From Mucilaginibacter dorajii (lineage in GTDB: Bacteria; Bacteroidota; Bacteroidia; Sphingobacteriales; Sphingobacteriaceae), in the NCBI RefSeq assembly GCF_024808255.1, contig NZ_JANTYS010000017.1, forward strand, positions 1 through 64,000: 64,000 bases of DNA, read 5' to 3'. Below the pieces are notes generated by a model, which saw nothing but the letters and a program-made list of their open reading frames with translations, had not been told where the DNA came from and did not search any database. Shown piece after piece: positions 24,814 through 34,012 of the stretch (the stretch's first letter is position 1; each line of letters begins with the position of its first letter). Made by a program: the position numbers and the translations under genes.

Positions 24814-26640
24814 TTACTTAATAGAATCTAAAATGGCATGATCAATTGCCGTGATCTCATTTTTATCTGTTTTAATAAGCTCAAGCACCACTACTTCATT
24901 ATTACCATGCTTCAACCATTCGGCAGGCACGTATAATGTTTGCTGCGGACCAACATACCAGTACCGCCCAAGGTTATGCCCGTTTATCCAAACGGTGCCC
25001 TTACCCCATTTACTCATATCCAGGTAAGTATCTGCAACCTTGTTAAGGCTAAACGTTCCTTTTTTGAGAGAGGGCTGGCCTGCAATTTTTGAAGCTGTTT
25101 TTAAACTGACTTTAGTAATATCGTCAAAAGGCAAGCCATACATTTTCCAGTTTTTAAGCTCTTTGCCGGCAAATACTACGCTTTCGGTAATGCCCTTGGT
25201 ATTTTTAAGTAAGTACGGACCAAAATTGATACGGCCAAGATTTTCAACCAATATATCCAATACCACTTTGCCTTTGGGCAGGGTGAGCGAAGCGCTATCC
25301 AACTTATTACGCCTATCCAATATAGCTACGCGTTTGCCATTTACATATACCAAACCGTAATCGCGCAGGCCATTAATTTTAAGTGTTCCTGATGCGTTGC
25401 CATTAAGTGTTGTACGATATAACACAAAGCCGTATGCCTGGTTAAGATCTTCAAAAGTTAACGGCGTAGCATTTAATTTAGGGGCAGGTAACAGGCTAAA
25501 CACGCTTGCCGATTGGGTAAGCTTAACAGCCGCGATACTCATTGACGGCTTAGCCTGCGGCACCGCGGGCAGGGTTTGCCCGGTAGGCAGGTGTTTGGCA
25601 ATCACCGCGCGAAATTTCATGTACTTATCGGTAGCGTTGCCTGCTTCATCAAGCGGGGCATCATAATCATAGCTGCTAATCTGGGGCTCGTACGGGTCTT
25701 TGTCGTTATAATTAGCACCGTTCATAAAACCGCGGGTGGTACCGCCATGAAACATATACATGTTGATAGAAAGACCTGCACCTAAAACGGCATCCAGCGG
25801 GGCCAGGTATTTTTCGGCCGGTACGGTGTGGTGTTTAGTTCCCCACCAATCAAACCAGGCCGGGTACCACTCGGCTATAAAGTAAGGCCCTTTACCACTA
25901 TGGTTTTCGCCTATCAGCCTTTTTACCTTGGTTACATCATCTACGCCGTTAATGGCGGGCAACAGGCCTGGCAGGTGACCGTCTTTAATGGCTGGCTCCG
26001 GGTCGCAGGTGTATAGCTGTCCGTCAAAGCCGGCATCGATGAACATTTTTTGGTTAAGTGCCAGGTAATCTTTATCGCTGCCGTATGATCCGTACTCGTT
26101 TTCTATCTGCACCATCAAAATATTACCGCCGTGGTTTACCAGCAATGGCGATAGCTGTTTACCTACCTGGGTAAGGTATTTTTTATAGGCCTCCAGGTAT
26201 TTAGGCTCTTTGCTGCGCACTACCAGGCCTTTTTCTTTTTCCAGCCAGTACGGGTAGCCACCAAACTCCCATTCGGCACATACGTAGGGGCTTGGCCTTA
26301 GTATTACCCAAAGACCTTCTTCCTGCGCGGTTTTAACAAAGGCGGCAATATCGTTGTTGCCGGTAAAATCGTAGTGCCCTTTTTGTGGCTCATGCACGTT
26401 CCAAAAAACGTAAGTGCCAATGGTGTTTAAGCCCATGGCTTTGGCCATGCGCATACGCTGCCGCCAGGCCTCACGTGGTACACGGGCATAATGCATTTCG
26501 CCCGAGATAATTTGTAAAGGCTTGCCATCAAGCAAAAATGTACTATCGCCAAGGGCAAAGGTGTGTTTAGCATTTTGAGCTTGCAACCCTGCCGACTTGA
26601 ACAGGATCACAAACAGGAACAATAATTTTATAAGCTTCAT
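24814..26640 (-). CDS. GH35 beta-galactosidase
   Basis: The 608-residue enzyme has a signal peptide (to LQAQN) and a GH35 TIM barrel. The catalytic Glu182 is in QIENEYGSYG and the nucleophile Glu257 in IAEWYPAWFDWWG. GEMHYARVP and GTYVFWNVHEP are family hallmarks. C-terminal jelly rolls include KGTVWINGHNLGRYW. GH35 enzymes release terminal beta-galactose, and some prefer beta-1,3/1,6-galactosyl ends. It lies 44 bp after the GH2 gene in locus 1. A terminator follows it. A periplasmic role on imported oligosaccharides is likely, because the leader has no lipobox. Confidence 0.93.
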   Translation of the reverse strand: MKLIKLLFLFVILFKSAGLQAQNAKHTFALGDSTFLLDGKPLQIISGEMHYARVPREAWRQRMRMAKAMGLNTIGTYVFWNVHEPQKGHYDFTGNNDIAAFVKTAQEEGLWVILRPSPYVCAEWEFGGYPYWLEKEKGLVVRSKEPKYLEAYKKYLTQVGKQLSPLLVNHGGNILMVQIENEYGSYGSDKDYLALNQKMFIDAGFDGQLYTCDPEPAIKDGHLPGLLPAINGVDDVTKVKRLIGENHSGKGPYFIAEWYPAWFDWWGTKHHTVPAEKYLAPLDAVLGAGLSINMYMFHGGTTRGFMNGANYNDKDPYEPQISSYDYDAPLDEAGNATDKYMKFRAVIAKHLPTGQTLPAVPQAKPSMSIAAVKLTQSASVFSLLPAPKLNATPLTFEDLNQAYGFVLYRTTLNGNASGTLKINGLRDYGLVYVNGKRVAILDRRNKLDSASLTLPKGKVVLDILVENLGRINFGPYLLKNTKGITESVVFAGKELKNWKMYGLPFDDITKVSLKTASKIAGQPSLKKGTFSLNKVADTYLDMSKWGKGTVWINGHNLGRYWYVGPQQTLYVPAEWLKHGNNEVVVLELIKTDKNEITAIDHAILDSIK

Positions 26641-26684
26641 AAATTAAAAAGTACAGGATATAGTTTACAGGAATGAGGGAATTA

Positions 26685-29114
26685 TTATTTTACAGTTAAT
26701 GTTACGGTTGATGATTTGAGTGTGCCGGCGCTAAACTGCACCTGCACAGTGCCTGGCTTGCCGGTTGTTTGCACATAGGCTATTAAACGCCCGTGCAAAG
26801 CTTTACGCTGATTGGCCTGGTAGCTTTCATGGCTACTATTGCTGCCGCTTTCCAGGCCCAACAATTTAGCCGGACCGGTAATGGCTACCGAAACTTCATT
26901 AGCAGCATTAAATACCCAGTTGCCATCTTTATCGGTTATATAAATCTCAACCTGGCTCAAACCCTTTGTTTTGCTACCAAACACATCATTATCCACTATC
27001 GTGCTAATCTGATAGGCCTCGCCGGTTGTTTTGATGGGATAAGCACATGCCTCAGTACCATTATTATACCCTTTAGCTACCAATTCGCCGGGCTGGTAGT
27101 CAACTTCCCACGAGGGTACGTGGCCTTTTGCCGTGGCACGCGATTGACGGCCAAGCGATTTCCCGTTCAGGAACAGTTCTGTTTCCTTGCAGTTGGTAAA
27201 GCAATCCACTTTTACTTTGCTGCCCGCCTGCCAGTTCCAAACTGGTTCGGCAGTGCGATGGCTCCAGATGCCTTTATCTTCGGCTTTGGTAATTTCACGG
27301 GCACCTATGTACACCATTGGCTTTGCCGACCATAAGCTTTGCCTATAAAAATATTCGGGCTTTTTAAACCCTGCTAAATCGATCAAGCCGGCACCGTTAC
27401 TGCGTTGCGGCCATTTGCCGGCCTCACCCAGGTAGTCAATGCCGGTCCACAGGTACTGGGCCGAAATGTATTCATTACTGTCAACCGCGGCCCAGGCCTG
27501 CTGTGCCATGCCGTTTTCGCTGCCGTAAATAATGCGGTTAGGGAATTTTTTATGATCATCGGCGTAGCGGTATTCCTGGTAATTATAGCCCACTACATCT
27601 AATTCTTCGGGGTAACCTACCTCGTTTGACATGACCACACCTGCCAATGCCGCTGTTACCGGGCGGGTGATATCAACAGCTTTTACCGCTTTTACCAGTT
27701 GATGCGCTATCGGCGTTAATCCGCTGGCTGCCGGGTGATCGGGCAGGTAGCCTTTGCCATAGATCTGTGGGTTGCGGCCCGTATTTAAAACTTCGTGGGT
27801 ATATGGGTCATTCGGGTAATCTATTTCGTTACCAATGCTCCACATAATGATTGATGGGTGGTTACGTGCCCGCATCACCATATCGTTTACATCCCTATCG
27901 GCCCATTCTTTAAAATATTCGTGGTAACCGTTTTTTGAGGGCGTGCCCACATTCCAGCCGGCAACCCATTTATTTTTGCCTATCTCCCACTCGTCAAAAG
28001 CTTCATCCATTACCAAAAAGCCCATTTGATCGCACAGGTTGTACAAATAATCGGCATGTGGGTTATGGCTTAACCTCAATGAATTTACGCCTGCATCTTT
28101 CAATATCTTCAGCCTGCGCACCCAAACCTCCTCAGGAACGGCAACACCTAAAGCGCCCGCATCGTCATGGATACATACGCCTTTTAGCTTGGTGCTATTA
28201 TCGTTTAAAAAGAAACCCTTGTCCTTATCAAAACGGATGCTGCGGATACCCACAGCCTGTGTAACCTGGTCGGTTATTTTGCCATTACGGTTGATAGATA
28301 CCTGCAATTGATACAGGTTAGCATTTTCGGTATCCCATAATTTAGGCGATGTTAAAACCTGCTCAAACTCCACATCGTGCTTACCGGGTTTTACACGGAC
28401 TTGCTTTTGCAGCGATAAAGCAACTTGAGCATTGGCATCAAGCAGGTTAATTTTTGCGGTGACCAATGCCGTAGCTTTAGTACTGTTGGTTATGGCTACT
28501 TTAACTTTTATAAGCGCTTTTTGTGCCGATACTTCAGGCGTAGTAAATGCTACATCCCATGGGCCGGTATGCACAGGATCTTTTACAATAAGATAAACAT
28601 TACGATAAATGCCCGAGCCGGTGTACCAGCGCGAATCGGCAAATTCACTGTGGTCAACTTTAACTGTGATAGTATTTTTACCCTTAAAACTCAGATAAGG
28701 ATTTAGCTCATACTGAAACGAAATAAAACCATTAGGGCGCTTGCCTAACAGGTGCCCATTGAGCCATACTTCGCTGTTTTTATATACGCCATCAAAATAA
28801 ATATATACCTGTTTACCCTGCCAATTGGCATTGCCCGAAAACGTTTTAGTGTACCAGCCAATGCCGCCGGGCAGGTAGCCGGTTGCGCTTGCCCATTCAT
28901 CACTAAAAGGCCCTTCAATACTCCAGTCATGCGGCAGATTGATGGTTTTCCATTGCCCTTCGGCCTTTACACCGGTGATACCATCGGTGATATCGCCTTT
29001 GTGAAAACTCCAGCTCGAATTAAATAATACAGGTGCGCCGGTTTGTGCCTTTAACACACTGGGCGAAAGGGTGAGCACAAGGGCAGAAAGAAACAGGTAG
29101 ATTTTATTTTTCAT
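26685..29114 (-). CDS. GH2 beta-galactosidase-like glycosidase of locus 1
   Basis: About 809 residues with a signal peptide (MKNKIYLFLSALVLTLSPSV). GH2 N-terminal jelly roll, Ig-like domain and TIM barrel are followed by C-terminal Ig-like modules (DUF4982 type). The acid/base Glu is in MWSIGNEIDYPND and the nucleophile Glu in IIYGSENGMAQ. Exact linkage preference cannot be read from sequence. I start at the ATG at 29114, because the longer frame would overlap the GH30 gene and lacks a good leader. The gap to GH30 is 19 bp and the next gene, GH35, follows after 44 bp, so the three are one transcript. Confidence 0.9.
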   Translation of the reverse strand: MKNKIYLFLSALVLTLSPSVLKAQTGAPVLFNSSWSFHKGDITDGITGVKAEGQWKTINLPHDWSIEGPFSDEWASATGYLPGGIGWYTKTFSGNANWQGKQVYIYFDGVYKNSEVWLNGHLLGKRPNGFISFQYELNPYLSFKGKNTITVKVDHSEFADSRWYTGSGIYRNVYLIVKDPVHTGPWDVAFTTPEVSAQKALIKVKVAITNSTKATALVTAKINLLDANAQVALSLQKQVRVKPGKHDVEFEQVLTSPKLWDTENANLYQLQVSINRNGKITDQVTQAVGIRSIRFDKDKGFFLNDNSTKLKGVCIHDDAGALGVAVPEEVWVRRLKILKDAGVNSLRLSHNPHADYLYNLCDQMGFLVMDEAFDEWEIGKNKWVAGWNVGTPSKNGYHEYFKEWADRDVNDMVMRARNHPSIIMWSIGNEIDYPNDPYTHEVLNTGRNPQIYGKGYLPDHPAASGLTPIAHQLVKAVKAVDITRPVTAALAGVVMSNEVGYPEELDVVGYNYQEYRYADDHKKFPNRIIYGSENGMAQQAWAAVDSNEYISAQYLWTGIDYLGEAGKWPQRSNGAGLIDLAGFKKPEYFYRQSLWSAKPMVYIGAREITKAEDKGIWSHRTAEPVWNWQAGSKVKVDCFTNCKETELFLNGKSLGRQSRATAKGHVPSWEVDYQPGELVAKGYNNGTEACAYPIKTTGEAYQISTIVDNDVFGSKTKGLSQVEIYITDKDGNWVFNAANEVSVAITGPAKLLGLESGSNSSHESYQANQRKALHGRLIAYVQTTGKPGTVQVQFSAGTLKSSTVTLTVK

Positions 29115-29133
29115 GATAGTATAGATGCGAAGT

Positions 29134-30672
29134 TTATTTGACAACACCGGTAAGGGTAATCACTGAACGCCCCGGTACAACGTTACTGTCGCCCGTTATT
29201 TTACCGGCCTTCAGTTCGGCATCTGCCGATGTAAGGTACGATGACGTAAACTGTATTTTTGACTTCCCTGTATTGAAAACTGTTGTAATATTTTCATTAC
29301 CAGGGTTGATGATAACCACGGTTACATTCTTCCCGTTTTGATAGGCCGAAACCAAAAGCGATTGGTTCCCGGTAGATGATGAAACAGCATCAACCCTTAA
29401 TGCGCCGGGCCGGATGAAGCGGCTATAGTTACCCAATGCCCAAAGCATTTTACTGGCGTAAAAATTACCATCAGTTTTATTTTTGTCGATGTAGATCAAT
29501 CCATCTTTATAATCATAGGCCGATATCGCCGTCCACCATTGCCAGGCAGATGCGTTGGCGACAGTCAAATCGGTATGGATAACGGATGCTAAATATAATG
29601 CGGCGTTGATACCCAGGTCGCGGTGGTTACCATCTATTTCGCCGGCGTTATCGCCCAAAATACAATATTCAGATTGCCAGAAATTCAGTCCTTTAATAGC
29701 GGCAATCGTGTCTGCCAAGGCCTCGCGGGTTTTCACGGCCAAACTCATTGGAGATGTAGTGAAATAGCTATGGGCAGCTATCGTTTTGCTTACGGCCAGT
29801 AGGTCGCCAATATAATTGGGAGATCCCTGTCTGAAAAAATCATTTACCTGGTTGCCCTTACCCGGCTTATCGCCGGTGGTAAACAGGTAATTGATACTTC
29901 CGGCTTCGCCTACCAGGATCTTCGAATCCAGCTTATTACTTACAAATTCTTTATTAATTGAGCGCATCACACCCGCTATCTGGGTGTTGGTGTAGGGGTT
30001 TCCTTCCTGGCCGCCATCGCTCCAATCCCACTGGGGCTCGTTGATGGGGCTTATATAATCAAACTTAACCTTACTTACTTTTTGTACGCCGTTTACAACA
30101 TCATAAATATACTTAGCAAAGGCATCATACTTATCGGGCCCGATATTTACTTTACCGCCATTGGCAAACGCTTTTCCGTTAAGCGTAAACTGCACCGGCG
30201 GACTATTAAAAAAACCTAAAAACTGTTTTACACCACGCTGTTTGGCGGCCTTTAAAAACCACACCTGCCCGACCTGATTTTGCCAGTTGTAGCTGCCATC
30301 GTTATTTGTAAATGACTCTGCCCTGCGCCACTCATCCTTTATACCGCTGTCGCCACCATGCTGGGCGCTGCCTGCACCAAAATTAAAACGCCATAAAGAA
30401 AGGCCAATCCCTTTGGGCGATCCATCGGCGCTGTTATCAAGACTAAAGAGCAGATCCGCAATTTTCCCGCGCTTTTTATCCGGCCAATTCCCTACAAACT
30501 GGCACGACCATGCATCTGACGCGGCAAAATTGCTGATGATTTGATGTGTTTTATTAAGGTTAATATCAATTGTAACCTGTTTGATTTGGCCGCTTGCCAC
30601 AAGAGTGTTTAAGCCCAACGCGGCAATAATTACCAGTACTTTTTTTTGTTTAGTATATCGTTTTATCATCAT
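29134..30672 (-). CDS. GH30-family glycosidase, likely endo-beta-1,6-galactanase
   Basis: The 512-residue enzyme has a signal peptide (to VASGQ), a TIM barrel and a C-terminal beta-sandwich typical of clan GH-A family 30. The acid/base Glu is in YISPINEPQWDWSDGG and the nucleophile Glu in FWQSEYCILGD. The pattern NFAASDAWSCQFVG and SLWRFNFGAGS resembles the GH30_5 branch, whose known members cleave beta-1,6-galactan side chains of type II arabinogalactan. The subfamily call is inference. It lies between the GH5 and GH2 genes of locus 1. Confidence 0.85.
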   Translation of the reverse strand: MMIKRYTKQKKVLVIIAALGLNTLVASGQIKQVTIDINLNKTHQIISNFAASDAWSCQFVGNWPDKKRGKIADLLFSLDNSADGSPKGIGLSLWRFNFGAGSAQHGGDSGIKDEWRRAESFTNNDGSYNWQNQVGQVWFLKAAKQRGVKQFLGFFNSPPVQFTLNGKAFANGGKVNIGPDKYDAFAKYIYDVVNGVQKVSKVKFDYISPINEPQWDWSDGGQEGNPYTNTQIAGVMRSINKEFVSNKLDSKILVGEAGSINYLFTTGDKPGKGNQVNDFFRQGSPNYIGDLLAVSKTIAAHSYFTTSPMSLAVKTREALADTIAAIKGLNFWQSEYCILGDNAGEIDGNHRDLGINAALYLASVIHTDLTVANASAWQWWTAISAYDYKDGLIYIDKNKTDGNFYASKMLWALGNYSRFIRPGALRVDAVSSSTGNQSLLVSAYQNGKNVTVVIINPGNENITTVFNTGKSKIQFTSSYLTSADAELKAGKITGDSNVVPGRSVITLTGVVK

Positions 30673-30683
30673 GTATAAGCAGC

Positions 30684-30715
30684 AAAAGAACAGTGCTGTA
30701 GCGCACCGTTCTTTT
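30684..30715 (-). terminator. Hairpin between the GH5 and GH30 genes
   Basis: AAAAGAACAGTGC (30684-30696) and GCACCGTTCTTTT (30703-30715) pair over 13 positions with one mismatch. On the minus strand it follows the GH5 stop by 8 bp and the descending arm ends in TTTT. It is a candidate partial terminator or mRNA-protecting stem. Confidence 0.5.
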
Positions 30716-30723
30716 ACATTATT

Positions 30724-32226
30724 TTATTGTTGTACAATTTGCCATTGCTGGTTATTGGCACCGCTATACGGCCATTGAATAATGCCCGCGCCATTGGTTG
30801 TAGATGCGCCGTTAACATCAAGCGCAAGCCCGCTGTTACGGTTAATAGCTTTGTAAATGCCGGTATTTGTTGAAGTAAGCGCCCATTGCTGGTTGTTACC
30901 GCCATTCCATGGCCATTGGATAATGCCGGCTCCGTTAGTTGTTGCCGCGCCGTTTACATCAAGCGCCTGACCGCTGTTACGATTGGTAATTTTGTAGTAG
31001 CCGCCGCCATTATCGGTTATTACCCATTGCTGGTTGTTGCCGCCGTTTTGTGGCCATTGTATAATACCCGCGCCATTAGCGGTTGAAGCCGCGTTAACAT
31101 CAAGCGCCTGCCCGCTGTTTAAATTAAGCAAACGGTAGTAAGCCCCGGTATAAAACACATCGGTACCACCAGTACCTACACCCCAGGCATATTTAAGCCT
31201 GCTTAAACCGGAAGCATTGGTATTTGATACAGTAAGGCTTGTGCCGCTACCTCCCAAAGCTTCCATAGCATAACTGTCGCCGGTACGGATGCCGGGCCAG
31301 TATACCGCGCCCATGCCAAATGAACGCACCTGGTTGGTTAAGCCTTGCAGGTAGGCTATCTCCTGGTCGCCGCCGATAGCACCGGTATAATTTTTACCGC
31401 CATTCATAGGTACACCAAATTCAGTTAATACGGCGCGGCTGCTGTAGCTGCCAATATTACCCCTTAACCTGCTTTCCCATTGCGCAGCGGTGGTATTGGT
31501 ACCGTTACTAAAAAAGGTATAATCATGTATAGATAACAAACAGCCCGAAAAGCGGCTGTCAGCCCCTACCCCGGTAATATCCTGTGAATAAGAAGTACCG
31601 CTGATTAAGATCCTACCCTGCGGAACTGAAGGGTAATTGCTGAGCCATTGGGCACAAATGGTTGTCCAGTCGGTTAATGAATAACCGTGTGGCTCATTAA
31701 ATATCTCAAAGTATACGTGTGTATTGCTGCCGTACTTGGTAACAATGGTTTGCCACATTGACCAAAACTGGGTGGTGTTATCAATTTTGCCATCCTCAGA
31801 TGAACTGCCTTCCCAGCAGCCCAGAATCACGTTCATCCCTTTACTAACCGCCTTATCAATTACGCCGGTATAAGAGTTCCACCAGGTTTGTGATACGGTT
31901 GAATAATTTACGGGAATCCTAACCGTGTTTGCACCGGTATTGGTTTGGATGCCACTTAACACGGCATCGGCCTTGGCAGATACAGTTGCGTAACTATCTG
32001 CCGAACTCAAGCCACTCAACACTAAAATGCCATCGCTGAAATTATCGCCATCGGCAGCCCAGTTCACGCCTTTCAGCGCGCTTGCCGGTGTCGAATCCAG
32101 TTTAATATCGGCATTGCCTGTTTGTGTTTCTGTTTGAGTTGTGGCTGGCTTGCTTACTATCATATCCTTTTTACACCCTGCCGCAAGGCAGCACATCGCC
32201 AATAATAAAATACGTTCCTTCTTCAT
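30724..32226 (-). CDS. GH5-family lipoprotein with C-terminal ricin-type lectin (CBM13)
   Basis: The 500-residue protein starts with a lipoprotein leader (CCLAAGCKKD). A GH5 TIM barrel covers ~50-345, with the acid/base Glu in HVYFEIFNEPHGYS and the nucleophile Glu in RAVLTEFGVPMNGG. A three-repeat beta-trefoil follows (~360-500), each repeat carrying GAGIIQWP and NNQQW (QxW motif). It is probably displayed on the cell surface and binds the polymer through the lectin. GH5 covers many linkages. The resemblance to ricin-bearing GH5_13 enzymes is suggestive only. It follows susD after a terminator-like hairpin. Confidence 0.87.
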   Translation of the reverse strand: MKKERILLLAMCCLAAGCKKDMIVSKPATTQTETQTGNADIKLDSTPASALKGVNWAADGDNFSDGILVLSGLSSADSYATVSAKADAVLSGIQTNTGANTVRIPVNYSTVSQTWWNSYTGVIDKAVSKGMNVILGCWEGSSSEDGKIDNTTQFWSMWQTIVTKYGSNTHVYFEIFNEPHGYSLTDWTTICAQWLSNYPSVPQGRILISGTSYSQDITGVGADSRFSGCLLSIHDYTFFSNGTNTTAAQWESRLRGNIGSYSSRAVLTEFGVPMNGGKNYTGAIGGDQEIAYLQGLTNQVRSFGMGAVYWPGIRTGDSYAMEALGGSGTSLTVSNTNASGLSRLKYAWGVGTGGTDVFYTGAYYRLLNLNSGQALDVNAASTANGAGIIQWPQNGGNNQQWVITDNGGGYYKITNRNSGQALDVNGAATTNGAGIIQWPWNGGNNQQWALTSTNTGIYKAINRNSGLALDVNGASTTNGAGIIQWPYSGANNQQWQIVQQ

Positions 32227-32253
32227 AATTTTATAGGTTGATATTGGGTTTAG

Positions 32254-32283
32254 AAAAAAGGGAGAAGAAAAGCTTCTTCTCCC
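32254..32283 (-). terminator. Terminator-like hairpin directly after susD of locus 1
   Basis: GGGAGAAG (32260-32267) and CTTCTCCC (32276-32283) form an 8-bp stem, with AAGCTT in the loop. On the minus strand, after the susD stop at 32299, it is followed by six T residues (32254-32259). It should reduce transcription into the hydrolase genes relative to susCD. Confidence 0.7.
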
Positions 32284-32298
32284 TGGTGATATGATGGG

Positions 32299-33999
32299 TT
32301 AATATCCAGCGTTTTGCTGCAACTGCCCGTTAGATGCCTGGATCTCGCTTCTTGGTATTGGTAACCAGTAGTGCTTGGTAGCAAAGGAGCGGCCATCTAA
32401 AGCAACCTTTGGTGTATAACTAAATGTGCCATCGGCGTTTTTGGTGATAATTACACCTGCTGCCGGTTTATTTTCGGTAACATCGGCAATTTTCCAACGG
32501 CGCACGTCATAAAAACGGTGTTCTTCAAATGCCAGCTCAACACGGCGCTCGTACCTAACAGCATCCCGCATTTGTGATTGGTTTAATCCCGATGCTAATG
32601 CCGGCATATTAACGCCCGGCCTTGCCCTGATCATATTAATGGCCTGCCTTGCAGACATGGTTGAACCAGCCGGCACAACATCGGCACCATAAGCCTCATT
32701 GGCAGCTTCGGCAAAGTTCAGCAGGATCTCGGCGTAACGGAAATAGATCCATGGATGGAAACCCGCATTGCCCCATGGGTTTTGCAGCGGGTAAGCATCG
32801 TCCATGTATTTACGCAAATAGTAACCTGTTTTAGTTGTATTCCAGTTGCTATCTCCATCCTTGCTATCTTTTCCGCCCGGTATAAAGGCTTCCACACTAC
32901 GCTCCCTATAAGCCGATCCATTGTGCAACACGGTAGCATCAAACCTTGGGTCGCGGTGATCATAAGGGTGGGTTGGGTCATAGCCTGATGTAGGATCGGT
33001 AATGGCTTTACCGTTATCCATTTCATAATCATCAACCAGGTTTTGCAGCGGGGTATTACCTGCCCAGCCTCCGTAACCGTTTGGCCCGTTGGCAATTTCC
33101 ATATGGGTATGGTTGGCGTTTTTGGTATACAAACGCTCAAAAATAACCTCATTGGTTTCGTTGGTTAAAAACATGTTATCATAACCGCCGGTATAAATTC
33201 CGTATTTATTAAGGCTGATAACCGCTTGTGCCGCCGTAACCGCATCGGCCCAGGTACCCGCATTATATAACGGACTTGCCGCGTAAAGTTTAAACCTTGA
33301 TTTAAGCGCTAAAGCAGCGCCTTTAGTGGCACGCCCTAACAGCCAGGTACCATCGTTGCTTAACGGCAGTTTTGATGCAGCGTCATCAAGTTGGGCAGTA
33401 GCATAATCAATACTTTCTTTAATGGTTGCCCGTTTAAATAGTGTTGGGTCCTGTAAATTATCGGTAAGATTAACTACCCTATCACCCATTAATACCACCC
33501 CACCGTAGTTACGGATCAAATCCTGGTAACGGAAGGCACGGATAAATTTCAGTTCGCCTTCTATACGGGTTTTATGCCCGGCGCTAAAAGGTAACTTTGG
33601 CAAAAGGCTTAACGCGTAATTACACTCCCTGATGCTGCGGTAGCTTCTGCCCCATAATACGCCTGCCCCCCCAAGGTTTTCGGGTGCTAACTGCCCGCGC
33701 TGTACCAGCCAGGTAGCATCATCGTTGTTGTAAATAGATTCGTCGGTAAGTGAGCTCCACATACTGTATTCAAAACCGCGACCAAAGCCAGGGTTTGATC
33801 CATCGCCTTCTTTATCCTGTAATTTTGCGCCAATGTAGCGGTTGGTTACATATGCTTCGTAAACCGCCGTATCTGATTCAATGGCCGATGTAGCGATCCT
33901 ATCTGTCGGCTGCACGTTTAAAAGGTCTTTTTTACATGCCGTAGTGAACAGCATGCCGCCTAACAAAAAGTATAGCGGGGTTTTATATTGTAATTTCAT
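32299..33999 (-). CDS. SusD/RagB-family surface glycan-binding lipoprotein (locus 1)
   Basis: The 566-residue protein has a lipoprotein signal (MLFTTACKKD), the helix-rich SusD fold with TPR-like N-terminal part, and the conserved C-terminal pattern RRVELAFEEHRFYDVRRWK, ending HYWLPIPRSEIQASNG. SusD-like proteins cap the SusC transporter at the cell surface and bind the incoming glycan. The gene lies 13 bp after susC. Ligand identity cannot be deduced from sequence but the neighbours imply an arabinogalactan. Confidence 0.95.
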   Translation of the reverse strand: MKLQYKTPLYFLLGGMLFTTACKKDLLNVQPTDRIATSAIESDTAVYEAYVTNRYIGAKLQDKEGDGSNPGFGRGFEYSMWSSLTDESIYNNDDATWLVQRGQLAPENLGGAGVLWGRSYRSIRECNYALSLLPKLPFSAGHKTRIEGELKFIRAFRYQDLIRNYGGVVLMGDRVVNLTDNLQDPTLFKRATIKESIDYATAQLDDAASKLPLSNDGTWLLGRATKGAALALKSRFKLYAASPLYNAGTWADAVTAAQAVISLNKYGIYTGGYDNMFLTNETNEVIFERLYTKNANHTHMEIANGPNGYGGWAGNTPLQNLVDDYEMDNGKAITDPTSGYDPTHPYDHRDPRFDATVLHNGSAYRERSVEAFIPGGKDSKDGDSNWNTTKTGYYLRKYMDDAYPLQNPWGNAGFHPWIYFRYAEILLNFAEAANEAYGADVVPAGSTMSARQAINMIRARPGVNMPALASGLNQSQMRDAVRYERRVELAFEEHRFYDVRRWKIADVTENKPAAGVIITKNADGTFSYTPKVALDGRSFATKHYWLPIPRSEIQASNGQLQQNAGY

Positions 34000-34012
34000 G
34001 ATCTGTTCTTAA

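Noticed and set aside
32649..33152. Frames opposite or in another frame of susD of locus 1
   Set aside because: They are shadows of a gene with a clear SusD signature.
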